This document shows, piece after piece, positions 25,692 to 35,353 of a DNA stretch of 64,000 nt. Below the pieces are notes generated by a model. The model was not told the DNA's origin. It ran no database searches and was given only the letters and a program-made list of their open reading frames with translations. The translations under genes and the position numbers were made by a program. Location: the NCBI RefSeq assembly GCF_008935055.1, contig NZ_CP043028.1:571501-635500 (forward strand). The letters run 5' to 3'. Each line of letters starts with the position of its first letter. Position 1 is the first letter of the stretch. The DNA comes from Pseudobutyrivibrio xylanivorans. GTDB lineage: Bacteria > Bacillota > Clostridia > Lachnospirales > Lachnospiraceae.

Positions 25692-28600
25692 TTAATTCTT
25701 ATCTGAGTTCTTTTTCTTGTTGTAAACAAGTACGCTTGAAACACCTGCGATAACTGCCATAAGCCATCCCCACCAGGTCTTCTCAAAAAAGCTTCTCTTT
25801 GCTTTTCCAGCAAGTGGAGCCTCATCGTCAGCTATAGTTACAACTTCGCTTGAGGTCTTATCTGTAACATCAGCAGCTAAATCCTCGCCACTCTTGTACT
25901 CGATAACATCCTCGCCCTCAGAAACAACCTCTTCTTCATCTGCTGTCTGTGTATTCGCGGCTACATTCACTCTGCGTGAAGGTCTAAGCTCTCTTGCACC
26001 ATCTGCCTCCGGTCCAGCAAGAGCAACAACCTCGTCTTCAATAGTAACAACTGAAGATAAAGTAACTACATCATCAATATTAGCTACTGTTGTTGAAGAT
26101 GCGCTTGATGAATTTGAAGCCTTTGATGTACCTGTAGTTCTGTTTACAACTGCTTTTGTCTCCTCTGAAGCAGTCTCTGGCTCTACAACAACTTCAGCCT
26201 TTTTTGCTTCCTCAGCCTTCTTAGCTTCTTCTGCTGCTTTCTTGGCTTCCTCAGCAGCCTTCTCAGCTTTCTCCTGAGCATTAGCTGCTACTTCCTTTGC
26301 CTTATTGTATTCAGCAACAACCTTAGCATACTCTTCCTTGAGCTCATCAAGCTTAGCATCAGAAACATTCTCAGCGGTCTTAAGGTTCTTTAATTCCTCT
26401 GCCACAGCAGTAACCTTTGCCTGAGCTGCCTTAACTGCAGCAAGCTTATTCTCTGCTGCCTTTACAGCCTTTGAAAGTTCATCTGCAGACTTATCAGTAG
26501 CTGCGGACTTCTCCTGTGCAAGCTTTAAGTTTGCATTTGCAGTATCAAGCTTCTTCTGTGCTGCCTGTACTGCTGCATTAGCCTTCTCTAAATCAGCGTT
26601 TGCTGTCTTAAGATTTTCGTTTGCTTCCTTTGCAAGAGCCTCTGCCTTTTCTGCTGCAGCCTTCTTTGTTTCATATACAGTATTTGCATCTGTTGCTGCC
26701 TTTGCTGCATTTTCTGCAAGTGTCTTTGCATCAGCTGCAGCCTTAGCAGCTTCCTCTGCCTTCTTTGCAGCCTCAGAAGCTGACTTCTGAGCTAACTCTA
26801 AAGTTGTAGCTGCGGCTTTAGCTTCCTTTGAATCCTTACCAAATTTTTCCTCCGCAACCGTCTTATTAGTCTTAGCTGCCTCAAGAGCCTTCTCTGATTT
26901 AGCTAATTTCTCGTCTGCCTGTGTCTTTGCACTTTCTGTAGCTGAAACAAGCGCCTCAGCTTCAGTCTTTGCAGAATCAGCCTTTATCTTAGCTGCCTCA
27001 GCTGTCTTAACTGCCTCTGAAGCCTTTTCTGCCTTATCAGCTGCTGTCTTTGCAAGAGCCTCTGCTGTTGTCTTGCTCTTATTTGCTGATGCAGCAACTT
27101 CCTTTGCGTTCTTTACAACCTTCTCTGCAGCTGTCTTATCTTCTTTTGCCTTTTCTGCAGCCTTCTCTGCTGCTTCCTTTGCAGCCTTAGCTGATGCAGT
27201 TGCCTCTTTTACAGCTGTCTCTGCAGCCTGCTGCTCACTCTTAGATTTCTCTACTGTAGCGTTTGCTTCCTTTGAAGCTGTATCAGCCTTCTTCTCTGCT
27301 TTCTCTGCACTCTCTACTGCCTTCTTAGCCTTTGCGACTTCTTTCTGATATGCAGTGTTGCCATTGCGGAAATCACGCTCATTAAATACTTCTGTCTGGT
27401 TGCAATATATTTTTCCATATCGAATCTTTATTCCAAAAGGACCTTCATAATAAAGGACTTCATCCTGTTTTCTATCCTTCTGAAGGATAACAATGTGGTC
27501 AGTCCAATCACCCCAGTCACCGTTAACCTGATCACCATCTGTATTATCGCAACGGAAATTATAGATACCAATTTCTGTACGTACACCAGTCGTTGGATCT
27601 TCTTTATAAGCTACGATGTAGTTATTCTCCCAACCACCATGGCCTTTAAAATAATCCTTAATTCCATTGAAAATATCTGTATTAATGTACTTTTCAAACT
27701 TAATGTCAGCTGGATTAAGATTTTTGTTATTTTCATATACATAGTACTTAATCATAAGCTCAGCAATTTCGATATTCTTTTCAAGACTACGATCTGCACC
27801 AGCAGCTGTTCTTCTTGAAAGTTCTGCTGAAACATCCTCAAGAGCCTCTGCCACATTCTTGTACTCATCATTAGCCTGATTAAGCTCTTTCTTAGCTGCT
27901 GTTAATTCCTGTGCCTTTTCACCAGCTGTCTTTTCAGCTGCCTCAACCTGCTTGTTCTTCTCGATTAGATTTTTGCTCTCTGCGTCAGCTAAATCGCTTG
28001 CAGTAGAAGCAGCATCATATAAATCCTTTAGCTCCTTATTAAGCTTCTCTTCAAGAGCTGTCTTTGAGTTTTCTGCCTCTGTTACAGCTTTATCAGCTGC
28101 TGCTTTTGTATCAGCAGCTTCCTTTGCTGCCTTATCAGCTGCTGCTTTTTCCTCTGCTGCTATCTTTGCTTCCTTCTGAGCTGCTACGAGATCTGCTGCT
28201 GCCTTTGTTGCGAGCTCATCAGCATTCTTTGCTGCTGTCTTTGCAGACTCTAATGCTTCTGAAGCTTTCTTAGCTTCCTCTGAATCCTTACCATACTTTG
28301 ACTGTGCATCCTTGAGAGCTGACTCAGCAGCCTTAACTGACTTTTCTGCCTCTGCCACAGCATCGTCTGCATTCTTCTTTGCAAGCTCTGCCTCTGCAAC
28401 CTTTTTATCTGCCGCATCCTTGGCTGCAGCTGCTTCCTCTGCTACTTTACTAAGTTCTGAAGCAGTTGCCTCAGCCTTTGAAGCTGCATCCTTCTTTGAT
28501 GCTAAATCTGCTTCTGCTGTCTCAACCTCAGCCTTAGCAGCCTTTAAAGCCTCTTCAAAAGAACTACATGCATTTTTTGCTTCCTCAGCCGCTTCAGTAG

Positions 28601-29354
28601 CCTTCTTCTGAGTGTCCTCAGCCTCTGACAATTCTGTCTTTGCCTGATCTACTGCCTGCGCATCCTTTTCAACCTGAGCATCAGCTGCCTCATCAGCAGC
28701 CTTTGCATCATTATATGCCTTCTGAGCTGCTTCAAGCTCGGCCTGTGCCTTCTCTACTGCTGCATTTGCTGCATCGATAGCTGCTTTTGCATCACCTGAG
28801 AATTCATCCTCAAGACCATACTCAGACTTGATTGCTTCAAGCTTCTCCTGTGCCTTCTCAACCTTTGACTTTGCATTGTCATAAGCCTTTTCAGCTACAG
28901 CGACCTTTGCCTCTGTCTCCTGAGCCTTAGCCTCAGCCTTTGCCAATGCTTCATTTGCCTCTTCTGCAGATGCATCTGCATCAAGAACATAGCTTTCAGC
29001 TTCCTCTACATCCTTCTCAACAATCTGCTTGATTGTCTCAACAGTTTCCTCATAATCAGCAATTGCCTGTGTAGCGTCAAAATTTAATTTATCTAATTCT
29101 TCAACACTGTCACTAATATTATTAAGAGCGTCTGCAGATACACCAGCCTCAGCTACTGCTTCGTCTGCTGCCTGAATATCAGAAGAGATTTCTGAGTTCA
29201 TTCCTGACTCTACAGCTGTGTCCTGGCTTTCAAACTCCATAGCTGGCTCAGCATTAATAGCCTCGTCTGCAAATGCAATAACAGGGCTTGCTGCCATGCT
29301 AACTCCAACGCCTAAAGTAACAGTTGTGATTAAAGCTTTTTCCAATTTTCTCAT
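25692..29354 (-). CDS. large secreted coiled-coil surface protein
   Basis: About 1,220 residues of unknown function. The start MRKLEKALITTVTLGVGVSM has a signal peptide cleaved near AFA-DEA; I use the ATG at 29354 because AAGGAAG precedes it. Two very long Ala/Lys/Glu-rich coiled coils flank a globular segment (about residues 540-670) rich in aromatic residues (GHGGWENNYIVAYKEDP, GDWGDWTDHIVIL). Near the C-terminus are VTIEDEVVALAG and VTIADDEAPLAGKAKRS, then a Trp-rich hydrophobic helix and a basic tail NKKKN. It has no LPXTG. The shape suggests a stalk carrying a binding domain, anchored at the cell surface; an adhesin role is an inference. Confidence 0.85.
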   Translation of the reverse strand: MRKLEKALITTVTLGVGVSMAASPVIAFADEAINAEPAMEFESQDTAVESGMNSEISSDIQAADEAVAEAGVSADALNNISDSVEELDKLNFDATQAIADYEETVETIKQIVEKDVEEAESYVLDADASAEEANEALAKAEAKAQETEAKVAVAEKAYDNAKSKVEKAQEKLEAIKSEYGLEDEFSGDAKAAIDAANAAVEKAQAELEAAQKAYNDAKAADEAADAQVEKDAQAVDQAKTELSEAEDTQKKATEAAEEAKNACSSFEEALKAAKAEVETAEADLASKKDAASKAEATASELSKVAEEAAAAKDAADKKVAEAELAKKNADDAVAEAEKSVKAAESALKDAQSKYGKDSEEAKKASEALESAKTAAKNADELATKAAADLVAAQKEAKIAAEEKAAADKAAKEAADTKAAADKAVTEAENSKTALEEKLNKELKDLYDAASTASDLADAESKNLIEKNKQVEAAEKTAGEKAQELTAAKKELNQANDEYKNVAEALEDVSAELSRRTAAGADRSLEKNIEIAELMIKYYVYENNKNLNPADIKFEKYINTDIFNGIKDYFKGHGGWENNYIVAYKEDPTTGVRTEIGIYNFRCDNTDGDQVNGDWGDWTDHIVILQKDRKQDEVLYYEGPFGIKIRYGKIYCNQTEVFNERDFRNGNTAYQKEVAKAKKAVESAEKAEKKADTASKEANATVEKSKSEQQAAETAVKEATASAKAAKEAAEKAAEKAKEDKTAAEKVVKNAKEVAASANKSKTTAEALAKTAADKAEKASEAVKTAEAAKIKADSAKTEAEALVSATESAKTQADEKLAKSEKALEAAKTNKTVAEEKFGKDSKEAKAAATTLELAQKSASEAAKKAEEAAKAAADAKTLAENAAKAATDANTVYETKKAAAEKAEALAKEANENLKTANADLEKANAAVQAAQKKLDTANANLKLAQEKSAATDKSADELSKAVKAAENKLAAVKAAQAKVTAVAEELKNLKTAENVSDAKLDELKEEYAKVVAEYNKAKEVAANAQEKAEKAAEEAKKAAEEAKKAEEAKKAEVVVEPETASEETKAVVNRTTGTSKASNSSSASSTTVANIDDVVTLSSVVTIEDEVVALAGPEADGARELRPSRRVNVAANTQTADEEEVVSEGEDVIEYKSGEDLAADVTDKTSSEVVTIADDEAPLAGKAKRSFFEKTWWGWLMAVIAGVSSVLVYNKKKNSDKN

Positions 29355-29612
29355 TTGTACATTCTTCCTTTCTGATGTTGCTTGCAAGGAATTCCCCCAA
29401 ATTTTCCATAGATAAAGCAGAGCCACAAATAACCTGCTCTGCTTGAATGTCGATACCTGAATGACTTAGTTGTTAGAAGACTCCAGCTTCTTCAGCTTGC
29501 GCCTGGTCCTATGATTTTCAACCATAGTCCTTAACATTTTCATTTTCAATATCAACACCTTCATATAATTTTACCCCCATTCAGTAACGCCTCACCTGTG
29601 TATAAAAATGTG

Positions 29613-29643
29613 AACGTTATGTGAACGCTTTCCTTACGTTATG
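29613..29643 (+). promoter_or_regulatory. candidate LytTR-type direct repeat
   Basis: AACGTTATG (29613-29621) and TACGTTATG (29635-29643) are spaced 22 bp start to start, the spacing used by LytTR regulators; each differs at one position from the published 9-bp consensus as I remember it. They lie about 260 bp upstream of the coiled-coil gene. The 29355-29704 gap also holds an 8-bp hairpin AAGCAGAG/CTCTGCTT at 29415-29444. Confidence 0.35.
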
Positions 29644-29704
29644 TACTTTATCATTAAGCTACAGCCCAAACAATAGCTTGGCAAATTCGTCTAACTTTTG
29701 GCAA

Positions 29705-31276
29705 CTACTGATTAAGCTTATCAATTATCTTTGCTGCGGCACGACGCTTAACCTCAAATACCGCAACACCTGCTCCCGCTGCAGATGCCCCTCCAAGAGC
29801 TGCAAACCATTTTCCTCTGGCAATAAGCCCAGCCATTGTTACAGCAAGTGGCGCCTCCTCATCTGTGATAGTCACAGAATCAATTGCTTCATCCTGTGGC
29901 TCCTCTATTACTGGAGTGTTTTCACCAGATGCTGCTGCACCTGAATCACCACTGCCGCCATTATCCGTATGGGCGGATTGTATGACAACCTGACGCTCTT
30001 CTTTATCTTCTGGTTCTTCTATTTCTTCTGATAACTCTTCTTCGATTATCTCTTCTGGTTCTGCTTCAACCTGTTCCTGCTTTTCCTCTGACTGCTTATT
30101 TTCTGGCTCTGAAACCACAGCTTCTGACTTGACTTCAACCTTAGTCTCCACACTACTTTCTTGAGCTACCTCTTCAGAAACAACTTGTTCCTTCACCTCC
30201 GGAACATTTTCCTCAATAGACTGAATGATTTCCTGAACCTCATCGTACTTTTTCTCAGCGTCCTCAAGCTGCTTCTCTAACTCTTCCTTTTGAACTTCTT
30301 CCTCTGGAGTCTGTGGAGTCTTTAGCTTCGCAAGCTTTTCCTTTATAGCTGGAATACTTTCCGACCAAATAGCATCGCCAACATTCTTGTAGTACTGATA
30401 CACCTTGGCGTATTCTGCAATATATTCGGTGACAAGCCTGCTTTCATCTGCATCGATGGTATAAGCACCATGATAGGTCCTTGCCTGCATAATTGCAGCT
30501 CTTATTGCCTCTTCCTTTGAGCTATACCTGTCGTCTTTTACCTCATCGAGAAGCCAGTAGCCTCCCATATCCTCCACCTTATTGTAAGTGGCAGAGTAGG
30601 TGCCTGTGGTAATATACGAAAGACTTGGGAGCCAAAACAGACTGCCCCAATCATCAGCAAATTCCACATCAGCCTTGTAAATTTCTGGATTACCGTAATA
30701 TTGGTCCTCCACATATTCCTGTCCTGCTTTTGTCGCCCCATTACGCGTATAAAACAGAACGCTATGCTTTCCCACGTAGCGTCCCTCATCCAGATAAGTT
30801 GGGACATAATAGCCATCGATAGTCCAATAATTAGCAACCTCAACCTGACCGCCCAGACGCTCAGCATCCTCCTTAGAAATAGACACCACCTGCCCCTCTG
30901 CATTGGTGTATTCATAGGTAAGATCCCTGGTATAAAGCTGCAACTGCTCAGTCTCAGCATCCACAACATAGCCATAGTCTGCAGAAACGCTTCGAAGCAC
31001 ATTCCCCTCTGCATCAACAATATCATATGTCACAGCAAGATGGCTTGCATCATCCTCTGCAGGTACTACAGTTAAACCAGAAACCTGCTGATTGTCCTGC
31101 AATCCTTCTGTGTCGGGAATATAGCAGTGTTCGATAACCTCAGAAATATTCAGTTGTTCAGATAAAACGGAGTCCTCATCAGAGACTGTCTGCGCCTTCG
31201 CTTTTAAGCTAATAGAACCAGTTAATGAAAGCGCAGCCAAGCTTATGAACAGAGCCTGAACTGAACGAAATTTCAT
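29705..31276 (-). CDS. secreted membrane-anchored surface protein
   Basis: A 523-residue protein of unknown function. The signal peptide (MKFRSVQALFISLAALSLTG) ends near AKA-QT. Residues 40-300 form a region rich in Tyr, Asp and Trp with repeated phrases such as YWTIDGYYVPTYLDEGRY and YGNPEIYKADVEF. A Glu/Lys coiled coil and a Glu/Val/Pro linker follow. The C-terminus has VTITDEEAPLAVTMAG, then a hydrophobic helix and a basic tail. The same D-E-A-P-L-A motif ends the neighbouring coiled-coil protein, which suggests shared anchoring. The ATG at 31276 follows an AGAGGAA box. It may cooperate with its neighbour; I do not recognise the globular domain. Confidence 0.83.
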   Translation of the reverse strand: MKFRSVQALFISLAALSLTGSISLKAKAQTVSDEDSVLSEQLNISEVIEHCYIPDTEGLQDNQQVSGLTVVPAEDDASHLAVTYDIVDAEGNVLRSVSADYGYVVDAETEQLQLYTRDLTYEYTNAEGQVVSISKEDAERLGGQVEVANYWTIDGYYVPTYLDEGRYVGKHSVLFYTRNGATKAGQEYVEDQYYGNPEIYKADVEFADDWGSLFWLPSLSYITTGTYSATYNKVEDMGGYWLLDEVKDDRYSSKEEAIRAAIMQARTYHGAYTIDADESRLVTEYIAEYAKVYQYYKNVGDAIWSESIPAIKEKLAKLKTPQTPEEEVQKEELEKQLEDAEKKYDEVQEIIQSIEENVPEVKEQVVSEEVAQESSVETKVEVKSEAVVSEPENKQSEEKQEQVEAEPEEIIEEELSEEIEEPEDKEERQVVIQSAHTDNGGSGDSGAAASGENTPVIEEPQDEAIDSVTITDEEAPLAVTMAGLIARGKWFAALGGASAAGAGVAVFEVKRRAAAKIIDKLNQ

Positions 31277-31370
31277 AAACAATTATTCCTCTTAATTATT
31301 AATACCCATCCTTGGCAAAGTGTTACATTCTATACACAATACCGTTATATACTTTAACAAAAAATTAACG

Positions 31371-31424
31371 AGGTGCAAGTCTTTTGGCAAAATCTTTCAA
31401 AATTTGACAAAAACTCTTGCACCT
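31371..31424. repeat. inverted repeat between the regulator and surface protein genes
   Basis: AGGTGCAAG and CTTGCACCT pair over a 36-nt loop. It lies downstream of the LytTR regulator and upstream of the surface protein, so it may be an attenuator or an operator. No T-run follows. Confidence 0.4.
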
Positions 31425-31461
31425 TGATTATGTACAAATGCTGTATTTTCAATCCTTACAG

Positions 31462-32175
31462 CTAAATGCTGCTAAACTGATAATCCTGAATTTGTTGCTT
31501 GATATCAGCTACTTTTTTCGCTGATATTGGATAAACAGAACGATCTTCCAAATAAACATCTGCCCCTTCAATTCTATCAATATAATCCATATTGATAATA
31601 ATACCTCGATTAATCATTATGAATCGCTTGTCAGAGCCAGTCATACTTAAGAATTCTCCTGAGGTCAAGCGCACTCTTGACATGGTTCCATCATCCTTAT
31701 GAATCTCAAGATAATGACCATCAGTTGTGACACTTAGAATATTTTTCAAATAGATTCTCTCATCAACAGAACCCACAGTAATCTTGATGAATATCGCATC
31801 AATTGGAGTGTGATCCACAATCTCAGAAATTAGATGATCGATTCGCTCCAATGTGTATGGCTTGGTCACATAATCAAAGGCATGTAAAGAAAAAGCATCC
31901 GGATAATGACCATCTGATGCAGTCATAAAAATAAGAAATGTCTTTTCAGTAAGCTCCCTGAGACGCTTTGCAGTCTCGATACCGTCCATGTCCGGCATAA
32001 ATATGTCCATAAAAACTATATCAAAACGTCGTTCTGTAAGAGCATCAATAAACTCATGCCCTGATGAAAAAGCCTCAACCTCAAAAGGTAAAGCACGAGT
32101 GCTGGCAACCTTCTCCACCATCATCTTTAGCTGCATTCGGAACAATTCTTCGTCATCGATAACTGCTACTCTCAT
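31462..32175 (-). CDS. LytTR-family response regulator
   Basis: A 237-residue regulator with an N-terminal receiver (VIDDEE, phospho-Asp in FMDIFMPDMDG, Lys in YVTKPY) and a C-terminal LytTR DNA-binding domain (residues 140-235: LKNILSVTTDGHYLEIH, RFIMINRGIIINMDYIDRIE). It is divergent from the hybrid kinase at 32332, with 156 bp between, and upstream of the two surface protein genes in the same direction. Control of those genes is a reasonable inference. LytTR regulators usually pair with GHKL kinases, so pairing with the hybrid kinase is not certain. Confidence 0.9.
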   Translation of the reverse strand: MRVAVIDDEELFRMQLKMMVEKVASTRALPFEVEAFSSGHEFIDALTERRFDIVFMDIFMPDMDGIETAKRLRELTEKTFLIFMTASDGHYPDAFSLHAFDYVTKPYTLERIDHLISEIVDHTPIDAIFIKITVGSVDERIYLKNILSVTTDGHYLEIHKDDGTMSRVRLTSGEFLSMTGSDKRFIMINRGIIINMDYIDRIEGADVYLEDRSVYPISAKKVADIKQQIQDYQFSSI

Positions 32176-32331
32176 TCTGCCTCCCCCAAGTACAAAAAAT
32201 TCAAGTAATCGAATTGATCTTTACCAGCTAATAATACCACATATTTCCATTTATGATAATGAAAATTGTATTAACATTATATATAATATTAATGAATAGT
32301 TTTACAAATTCACAACATACAGGTGGTTCTT

Positions 32332-34977
32332 ATGGCTTTCATTGAAGAAAACATGATATATATCAACATCATTCTGCTAATCGCTGGCGCAACCTCGATT
32401 CATTTGGGCTCCAGCTTTCTTAAACGAGAAAGCAATACAAAGGGCTTCTTCAAATACTCTGTTTTCCTGCTTTCGCTTGGAAACGGATTGTGTTCCATGG
32501 GCTATTCAATCATGTCTATGAGCCCAAATCTGACTGCTGCCTACTATTTCCGTGTACTAGGTTTGACTGGAATAGATATTTATATTTTAGCAGAGATTAT
32601 CCTTGTAACCAGTTGTCTTGGAATAAGCAAGCCAACAGAGATTTTTATTATTCTTGTAACTTCATCTGCGTGCCTGTTAGACATTATTATTTATGGTCAT
32701 CCTGACACAAATCTCTTCTATAGATACGATGGCTACACTATCTATTTGAGCAACGATCCTTATCGCTATTTTTTCCATATTTCCTATATTGTTGTTATAA
32801 CCATTTGTCTTTTAACAATTGGTACAGTCTGGTTTAGAAGATCGGTCTATGACCGCGATAAGCGATTTGTTTTCCTGGCATTTTTATCCAATATTATTTT
32901 TGCCATTTCATCAGCTCCTGATTTCTTTGCATCAATGCATGACATTCCATTTATGCATGTATTTTATTGTTCAGGAATATTCATTGCCTTCGTAGTTTTC
33001 TTCGTGGCTGCAAACGACTACATGGTGTTTTACATCACCATAAACAGTATCAGTAGGGACATTTTCTACACCTTGGGAACAGGGCTTTTGGTCTTTGATA
33101 CCAACTACCATCTGAACCTATCAAACGAATATGCAAAAAAACTTTTGGGGCTGGATAAGGAGCCCCATCGAATTCGTTTGCGTGAAATTTTTGACCTGCC
33201 AAGTGGCGAACCGATGAAGATGTTTGAACAGGCGCAGGATGGTATTCCAATTGATTACCGTCTAACCGCAAACGTAACAAACAAGGTTACACTGGTAAAC
33301 TTCACCTGCAAAATGGACAAGAATAATCAGCCTATGTGCTACATTCTCATTGCCACAGACCTTACCGAAGAGAATCGTCTTATAGAGGAGGCTCAATCTG
33401 CCAATGCTGCAAAAACGGCTTTCCTTAGCAATATTTCTCATGAAATTCGTACACCTATCAACGTTATCTCTGGTATGAATGAGCTGATTCTTCGTGAATG
33501 TATGGATCCGACCATTTTGCAATATTCAGAGAATATTAATATTGCCTCGCGCAACCTTACTTCACTGATAAACGATGTGCTTGATTTTTCAAAAATTGAG
33601 TCTGGTAAAATAGAGATTCTCTCAGACGATTTTAATGTTGGCGTTGTCTTAAATGACAGCTACAACATGTTCCTGAATCTCACCAAAAATAAAAAGCAGA
33701 ACTTCTACCTGGACTGTCTCGAGGATACGCCAAGTATTCTCCGTGGTGACGAGGTTCGTTTGAAACAGATTCTATCCAACCTGATTTCAAATGCTGTTAA
33801 GTACACTCCTGAGTACGGCACCATAAATGTCATCGTAAAGTACGAAAAACTGGAAGGAAATAATATCGAATTGATAATGTCCGTAAAGGATACTGGAATT
33901 GGTATTAAGAAAGATGATATTCCAAAACTTTTCCTGAATTTCCAGAGACTGGATCTGTCCAAGAATCGTTCCATCCAAGGTTCCGGACTAGGTCTTGCCA
34001 TTACTGACAATCTGGTTAATTTAATGCACGGTACAATCAATGTGGAAAGTGTTTACGGACTTGGTTCCACCTTCACAGTTCGCATTCCTTTCATGGTTTG
34101 CGACTACTCTCCAATCGGAGAAATCAAGGAACGCTACAGTGCAGGTAGTGGTGAAAAATACAAAGTATCATTTATCGCCGAAGATGTTCGACTGTTGGCA
34201 GTGGATGATGTTCAGATGAACCTGGATGTTTTCGTTGGGCTTCTGAAAAAAACTGGCGTAAAAATCGATTGTGCTACCAGTGGCTCTGAAGCTCTATATT
34301 ATATAAAGAAAAATAAATACGATATTATTTTCCTCGATCATATGATGCCTGAGATGGATGGCATAGAGGTGCTGAAACACATTAGAGCAGATACCGAAAA
34401 TATTAATTGTGAAGTACCTGTAATCATGCTAACAGCCAATGCCACAATGGGCGCTGATAGAAAATATTTAGCTGATGGTTTTGATGATTACCTTGCAAAA
34501 CCAATCCATCCTACAGCACTTGAGAACATGGTAATCAAACACCTACCAACAGATTCGGTTTCACTCACTTCAAGAAACGACTTCGTATATACGAAGTCAG
34601 ATTCAGGTGCAGAAACTAATAATTCAGAAGGTTCATTCATCGACAGGCTCACCTTTCTGGACACACGAGCTGGTATTGAATTTGCTGCTGGGGATAAGGA
34701 TTTCTATCATCAGATTTTGAACACCTATATCAAGGATGATAAATGCAAGGTGATGCAGCAATACTATGAAGAGAAAGATTGGGAGCATTACAGAATCACC
34801 GTTCATTCCATTAAGGGTACTTCATCTACCATCGGCGCTATTTCTGTTTCTGCTGCTGCAAGGGATTTGGAATTGGCTGTGAAGGAAAACAGAATCGAAT
34901 ACATTGATTCAAACCACGCCAGAGTGTTAGAGATGTATCGTAAGCTGATAGAAAACTTAAAAAATGCATTGCAATAA
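32332..34977 (+). CDS. hybrid sensor histidine kinase with receiver and Hpt domains
   Basis: An 881-residue inner-membrane kinase. The first about 235 residues hold seven hydrophobic segments (7TM sensor type). A PAS-like segment follows (near 240-345), then HisKA with the phospho-His in FLSNISHEIRTPIN, HATPase with GTGIGI- and GSGLGL-type boxes (DTGIGIKKDDI, GSGLGLAITDN), a receiver with FLDHMMPEMDG, and a C-terminal Hpt with HSIKGTSSTIG. A complete phosphorelay is thus on one chain. The ATG at 32332 is preceded by AGGTGG; the upstream GTG is rejected. The signal is unknown. Confidence 0.92.
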   Translation: MAFIEENMIYINIILLIAGATSIHLGSSFLKRESNTKGFFKYSVFLLSLGNGLCSMGYSIMSMSPNLTAAYYFRVLGLTGIDIYILAEIILVTSCLGISKPTEIFIILVTSSACLLDIIIYGHPDTNLFYRYDGYTIYLSNDPYRYFFHISYIVVITICLLTIGTVWFRRSVYDRDKRFVFLAFLSNIIFAISSAPDFFASMHDIPFMHVFYCSGIFIAFVVFFVAANDYMVFYITINSISRDIFYTLGTGLLVFDTNYHLNLSNEYAKKLLGLDKEPHRIRLREIFDLPSGEPMKMFEQAQDGIPIDYRLTANVTNKVTLVNFTCKMDKNNQPMCYILIATDLTEENRLIEEAQSANAAKTAFLSNISHEIRTPINVISGMNELILRECMDPTILQYSENINIASRNLTSLINDVLDFSKIESGKIEILSDDFNVGVVLNDSYNMFLNLTKNKKQNFYLDCLEDTPSILRGDEVRLKQILSNLISNAVKYTPEYGTINVIVKYEKLEGNNIELIMSVKDTGIGIKKDDIPKLFLNFQRLDLSKNRSIQGSGLGLAITDNLVNLMHGTINVESVYGLGSTFTVRIPFMVCDYSPIGEIKERYSAGSGEKYKVSFIAEDVRLLAVDDVQMNLDVFVGLLKKTGVKIDCATSGSEALYYIKKNKYDIIFLDHMMPEMDGIEVLKHIRADTENINCEVPVIMLTANATMGADRKYLADGFDDYLAKPIHPTALENMVIKHLPTDSVSLTSRNDFVYTKSDSGAETNNSEGSFIDRLTFLDTRAGIEFAAGDKDFYHQILNTYIKDDKCKVMQQYYEEKDWEHYRITVHSIKGTSSTIGAISVSAAARDLELAVKENRIEYIDSNHARVLEMYRKLIENLKNALQ

Positions 34978-34995
34978 AGATAAAGAAAAAGTGGC

Positions 34996-35268
34996 CTATA
35001 GAATTTTTAAATTCTGTAACACCAGTTGAAATTGAGTTGATAATGATGTAGAAATTGAATTAAATGTAACTCTTAATATCCAACATAATGCCATTGTCAA
35101 AATCAAAATGAGATAATTGCTCACATCCATATTTTTTGATAAAAGCATCCCAACTATCTTTGCAATTATCAAATACGGAATAAACGACATGGCAACACCG
35201 ATACTGGCAAGCAGCACACTGCCGATGTAATAGATTCTGCCTTTTACACTGTTATTCGATGTTGCCAT
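34996..35268 (-). pseudogene. ABC exporter remnant (N-terminal fragment)
   Basis: About 90 residues starting MATSNNSVKGRIYYIGSVLL resemble the first membrane segments of an ABC-type exporter (KGRIYYIGSVLLASIGVAMSF, then PYLIIAKIV), but the frame ends after about two to three helices and no ATPase domain follows. It looks like decay or truncation. A short plus-strand reading at 35270-35323 ends in QEDFDEIAEILKT and may be the remnant of another gene. Confidence 0.5.
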
Positions 35269-35353
35269 ATTCAAAGAAGCACAAGAAGATTTTGATGAAA
35301 TTGCAGAAATCCTAAAGACGTAGCCTAATACCCAACTAGACGGCAAAGTAAAC

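Noticed and set aside
25894..28611. Several long plus-strand frames rich in Ser/Ala/Phe.
   Set aside because: They mirror the Ala/Lys/Glu codon repeats of the coiled-coil gene on the other strand; they have no ribosome binding sites.
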